NCBI RefSeq assembly: GCF_002938425.1
Contig: NZ_POQU01000007.1
Coordinates: 1-64,000 of the forward strand
DNA: 64,000 nt
Direction of reading: 5' to 3'
Origin: Blastococcus atacamensis
GTDB lineage: Bacteria > Actinomycetota > Actinomycetes > Mycobacteriales > Geodermatophilaceae
Shown here: positions 61,504 to 64,000 of the stretch, one piece after another
Layout: every line of letters starts with the position of its first letter
Numbering within the stretch: the first letter of the stretch is position 1
Notes under the pieces: generated by a model
Database searches by the model: none
What the model was told of the DNA's origin: nothing
The model's input: the letters and a program-made list of their open reading frames with translations, nothing else
Translations under genes and position numbers: made by a program

Positions 61504-62537
61504 GAGAGAACCCGTCGGTAGACAGCCTGGTGCGCATCGATCGAGGTATCCCATGTAAACGCTCGCGCCCACGCCGGCCCTGCCTGGCCGCAAGCGCGTA
61601 ATGCCGCCGTGTCCCCTAGAGCACGAATCAGCCCGTCCTCGATGTCGTCCACCCCCGTACCGGAGAGCCGGAGCGCCGGGCCAGCGACCTCGGCGAGCGA
61701 GCCGTTGCTCGAACACAGCACCGGGGACCCGCATGCCAGCGCCTCGAGGACCGGGAAGCCGAATCCCTCGTACAGGCTCGGGAAGAGGAAGAGCGAACAG
61801 TTTCGCAGAAGCCAGAGCTTCTCCTCGGGAGAGACGAACCCGAGCCATCGCACCGCGGGTCCGGCCGCTTCGATCTTCTTCAGCGTCTCGTCGTAGTTCC
61901 ACGCGGGCTTTCCGGCCAGCACCAGGATCGGCGCGTTGTCGTCTCTCGCCCTTAGACGCGCGTGGGCGTCCAGCAGCGCGTCCAGATTCTTCCGTGGCTC
62001 GATGTTCCCCAGGTACAACAAGAAGTCGCGTGGAACGAGACCGTCGACGGCCCCCACCGAAGCATCTTCTTCGGTGGCGATCCGGTAGGTCGGGTCGATC
62101 CCATGGTGGATCACCTCGACTTCGTCCGGCCGAAGTCCGAAGACAGACGCCACGTCGTCTGCACTTGACCGGCTCACCGTAATCACGGCATCTGAGAGGC
62201 AGATGGCACGCGCGACACGGCGACGCCACACCGTCTCCTGTCGAGGGGTGCGCGCCGTAGAGATCCAGCGGCTGGCGATGCCGTGCACCGTGACCACCGT
62301 GGGGGTCCGCGAGGTAACGAGGGGGCCGGTGTCCGCCGTGTAGTGCAGCAAGGCATCGTTTCGGCGGCCAAGCGCGAACAACGACTCCTTGACCATCGTG
62401 AGGGAGGCCGATGTGCTGAAGGGCATGGCGCTGACCGTCCAACCCCGCGCCCGGAGCCCGCCTGCCAAGGCCTGGCTGTAGGTGGTGTTCCCGCCGACGT
62501 GACGCTCCAGGATGCGTCCTGGCATGTAGACCTTCAC
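61500..62537 (-). CDS. Family 4-type (GT-B) glycosyltransferase (mannosyltransferase-like)
   Basis: A 345-residue GT-B enzyme. It begins KVYMPGRILERHVGGNTTYSQ and has HGIASRW, AVITVSRSSADDV, VIHHGID, YLGNIEPRKNLDALL, and the donor E-x7-E site LFPSLYEGFGFPVLEALACGSPVLCS. It resembles mannosyl- or rhamnosyltransferases of capsule loci; dTDP-rhamnose could come from rfbBD. GTG 62537 overlaps the stop of the preceding gene (GTGA). Confidence 0.85.
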   Translation of the reverse strand: MKVYMPGRILERHVGGNTTYSQALAGGLRARGWTVSAMPFSTSASLTMVKESLFALGRRNDALLHYTADTGPLVTSRTPTVVTVHGIASRWISTARTPRQETVWRRRVARAICLSDAVITVSRSSADDVASVFGLRPDEVEVIHHGIDPTYRIATEEDASVGAVDGLVPRDFLLYLGNIEPRKNLDALLDAHARLRARDDNAPILVLAGKPAWNYDETLKKIEAAGPAVRWLGFVSPEEKLWLLRNCSLFLFPSLYEGFGFPVLEALACGSPVLCSSNGSLAEVAGPALRLSGTGVDDIEDGLIRALGDTAALRACGQAGPAWARAFTWDTSIDAHQAVYRRVLS

Positions 62538-63568
62538 CCAGCCACCTTCCGATAGATGCCGGCCAGCCCGCCCGGTGGAACGAGGTCGCGCAGTCCCTGC
62601 AGCATGGCCGCTGACCGACCGATCGCTTCCTCGTACGCCGACTCCGAGGCATGCAACGCCTGCAACATCTCCGCTGCGCCCGAGGGCGTCGATGCCTTGT
62701 CCATCGCGACCCCCTCAAAGGCCGCGATTTCTCGCACCACGACCGGAAGCCCTAGTGCTGCCGCGTCGAGGACGCTAATCGGAAAGCCCTCATAGGAAGC
62801 CGAGTGGAAGTACGCAGAACACCGCTTCAGCTCTTCGCGAACTGCAGATGGCGACAGCCAGCCGGTCACCTCCACTCCGGCCGCTCGGAGCTCGCGCACG
62901 GCCTCATCCTCGCCGGTGCCAATCCAGACAAACTCGCAGTCGTCTCCTCGCCCGACGAGCTCGTTCCGGACCATCACGAGAAACTCGGGATCCTTCTGTG
63001 GAGAGATACGACCAACCATCGCCACGCGCCGATTCTGACGCGCTGCCGATGTTGGGGACTCCCCCAAGCCGCTGACACTGGGCTCGTTCGGCACAATGGT
63101 GACGGGCCCCGCGTAACGCGAATTCGTAGTCCGAGCCTGACGCACCTCGAACGGGCTCACAGCAATCGTCGCCGCCGACCGGCGGCTGAGGAACATTTCA
63201 ACCAGCCGGACGCTCAGTCGGAGCGGTCGGGGGCTCGTGGGGTCCGAAAATTTGTAGCAATGCGGCTGATAGATTACAGGCAGCCCGAGACTGAAAAGCC
63301 GCGTGTAGATCCCTGCCCAACTAGAATGAGCGTGCACCACATCTGGCTGCAATTCCAAGACCGCCTTCCGCAACACCCTCACCCGACGCCATCCGCCCCG
63401 CGGGAGCTCGACCGCCACACGGAAAGCGGGCTCAGGGTCGACACCACCCGCGTAGACCAAGAGGTGGTCGACGCCTCGCACCGTTCGAGCGATGGAATCG
63501 ACACTAGAGCGGACTCCGGCCGAGTAGCACTCTGTAACGTGAAGCACTCGGATATCTGCGTCAGTCAT
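62534..63568 (-). CDS. Family 4-type (GT-B) glycosyltransferase
   Basis: A 344-residue GT-B enzyme. It has the N-terminal IRVLHVTECYSAGVRSSVD and VHAHSSWAGIYTRLF; the donor half has AMVGRISPQKDPEFLVMV and YFHSASYEGFPISVLDAAALGLPVVVRE (E-x6-D instead of the usual E-x7-E, an altered retaining motif). ATG 63568 lies 6 bases inside the overlap region with the polymerase stop and follows GGAAGA; the coding sequence is noticeably less GC-rich than the left part of the window. Confidence 0.83.
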   Translation of the reverse strand: MTDADIRVLHVTECYSAGVRSSVDSIARTVRGVDHLLVYAGGVDPEPAFRVAVELPRGGWRRVRVLRKAVLELQPDVVHAHSSWAGIYTRLFSLGLPVIYQPHCYKFSDPTSPRPLRLSVRLVEMFLSRRSAATIAVSPFEVRQARTTNSRYAGPVTIVPNEPSVSGLGESPTSAARQNRRVAMVGRISPQKDPEFLVMVRNELVGRGDDCEFVWIGTGEDEAVRELRAAGVEVTGWLSPSAVREELKRCSAYFHSASYEGFPISVLDAAALGLPVVVREIAAFEGVAMDKASTPSGAAEMLQALHASESAYEEAIGRSAAMLQGLRDLVPPGGLAGIYRKVAG

Positions 63569-63573
63569 CTTTT

Positions 63574-64000
63574 TCAATCTTCCCGTCGACTCGACGACAA
63601 GCCGCCCCGAAGCGGGCGCGAATCCCCCATCTCATCATCATGAGGCGACGCGCCGGCTTGCCCGCGCAGCTGAACAGCCAAGACCACGCACGCCACGAGG
63701 CAGGGCGTAAACCGGCCTAGACTCCAATAGTTAAACCGAACCAATTCCAAGAGCCCAACGAACCCCGTCGCATAAAGAGCCAAGCATCCAAGGTCGCCGC
63801 TCTTCATCCGCAGGAAGATCACTCCGGCAATCAATCCGAGCATTGTCCAGTACACGACCATGCCGGCCAGCCCGAGTTCCCCTGCGGTGACTAGCACAGA
63901 CCCCACGTTGGTGAAGTTTGGATTCGCGAATCCGACGAGTTGACTGAACCACCACATTCCTGGCGCGACCCCGTCGACGGTGGCCGAACCAGCAAGTACA
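63574..64000 (-). CDS. O-antigen polymerase-like membrane protein, C-terminal part
   Basis: The last ~141 residues of a membrane protein that continues beyond the window. A loop with WWFSQLVGFANPNFTNVGSVLV and a Gly-Ser-x-Leu-rich patch is followed by helices AGELGLAGMVVYWTMLGLIAGVIF, LALYATGFVGLLELV and FTPCLVACVVLAVQL and a short polar tail. The position at the head of a GT-GT-pyruvyl transferase-kinase module matches the polymerase of the paralogous module at 47408. Base composition is near 55-58% GC, lower than its surroundings. Start outside the window. Confidence 0.65.
   Translation of the reverse strand, partial: VLAGSATVDGVAPGMWWFSQLVGFANPNFTNVGSVLVTAGELGLAGMVVYWTMLGLIAGVIFLRMKSGDLGCLALYATGFVGLLELVRFNYWSLGRFTPCLVACVVLAVQLRGQAGASPHDDEMGDSRPLRGGLSSSRRED

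Overview
The window is high-GC actinobacterial DNA. The dense 4-bp stop/start overlaps, many GTG and TTG starts, LCP, CGNR, VanZ and PAP2/DGK proteins, and the codon bias fit a Geodermatophilaceae-type soil or rock actinobacterium; genus assignment is inference. The first ~166 bases are not genomic: they contain a degraded Illumina P7/Nextera adapter, so the window begins at a contig edge.

Layout. 0.2-10.5 kb: housekeeping and miscellaneous genes, namely the 3' end of a lactate-monooxygenase-like FMN enzyme, a disulfide flavoprotein, an APC permease, tRNA-Arg(ACG) and tRNA-Ser(GCT), an MFS exporter, a CGNR regulator, a TasA-like secreted protein, a PAP2/diacylglycerol-kinase fusion, VanZ, DoxX and a PHP phosphoesterase. 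10.9-20.9 kb: polysaccharide genes, including a tightly coupled five-gene minus-strand operon (GT2-deacetylase fusion, flippase, GT2, polytopic membrane protein, GH16 hydrolase). 21-24 kb: small uncharacterised proteins and an LCP ligase. 24.07-30.6 kb: a regulated catabolic island for a 2-hydroxy acid (GntR, FMN oxidase, GlcD-type FAD oxidase, FAH-fold enzyme, isocitrate-lyase-fold enzyme, MFS importer). It is bracketed by two imperfect copies of the 3' end of rfbD. 30.7-32.6 kb: rfbD-rfbB for dTDP-rhamnose. 32.8-35.5 kb: an SGNH hydrolase, a second copy of the small-protein module and a secreted Ala/Pro-rich protein.

35.7-64 kb is a large exopolysaccharide/capsule region built from repeated modules. 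It holds three initiating sugar transferases (CpsE/WbaP-like), two BY-kinases fused to Wzz domains, two low-molecular-weight tyrosine phosphatases, two intact TupA-like ATP-grasp genes plus one decayed copy, five glycosyltransferases, one polymerase/ligase and part of another, a flippase, UDP-glucose dehydrogenase, a pyruvyl transferase, an acyltransferase/SGNH pair, a polysaccharide lyase lipoprotein and a secreted beta-helix protein. Two modules share the order polymerase - GT - GT - (pyruvyl transferase) - kinase - initiating transferase, which suggests segmental duplication. Base composition falls towards the right end (60-64 kb), as expected of recently acquired surface-polysaccharide genes.

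The least familiar element is a pair of loci encoding two kinds of small protein. One is a single-pass membrane protein with the pattern W-x11-G-R-x2-R-[LI]-A-D; the other is a short protein ending in HWFRW...Y-x-C-R-C-G-x-V-R. The two kinds recur together near LCP sequences. I found no rRNA, CRISPR array, transposase or phage gene.
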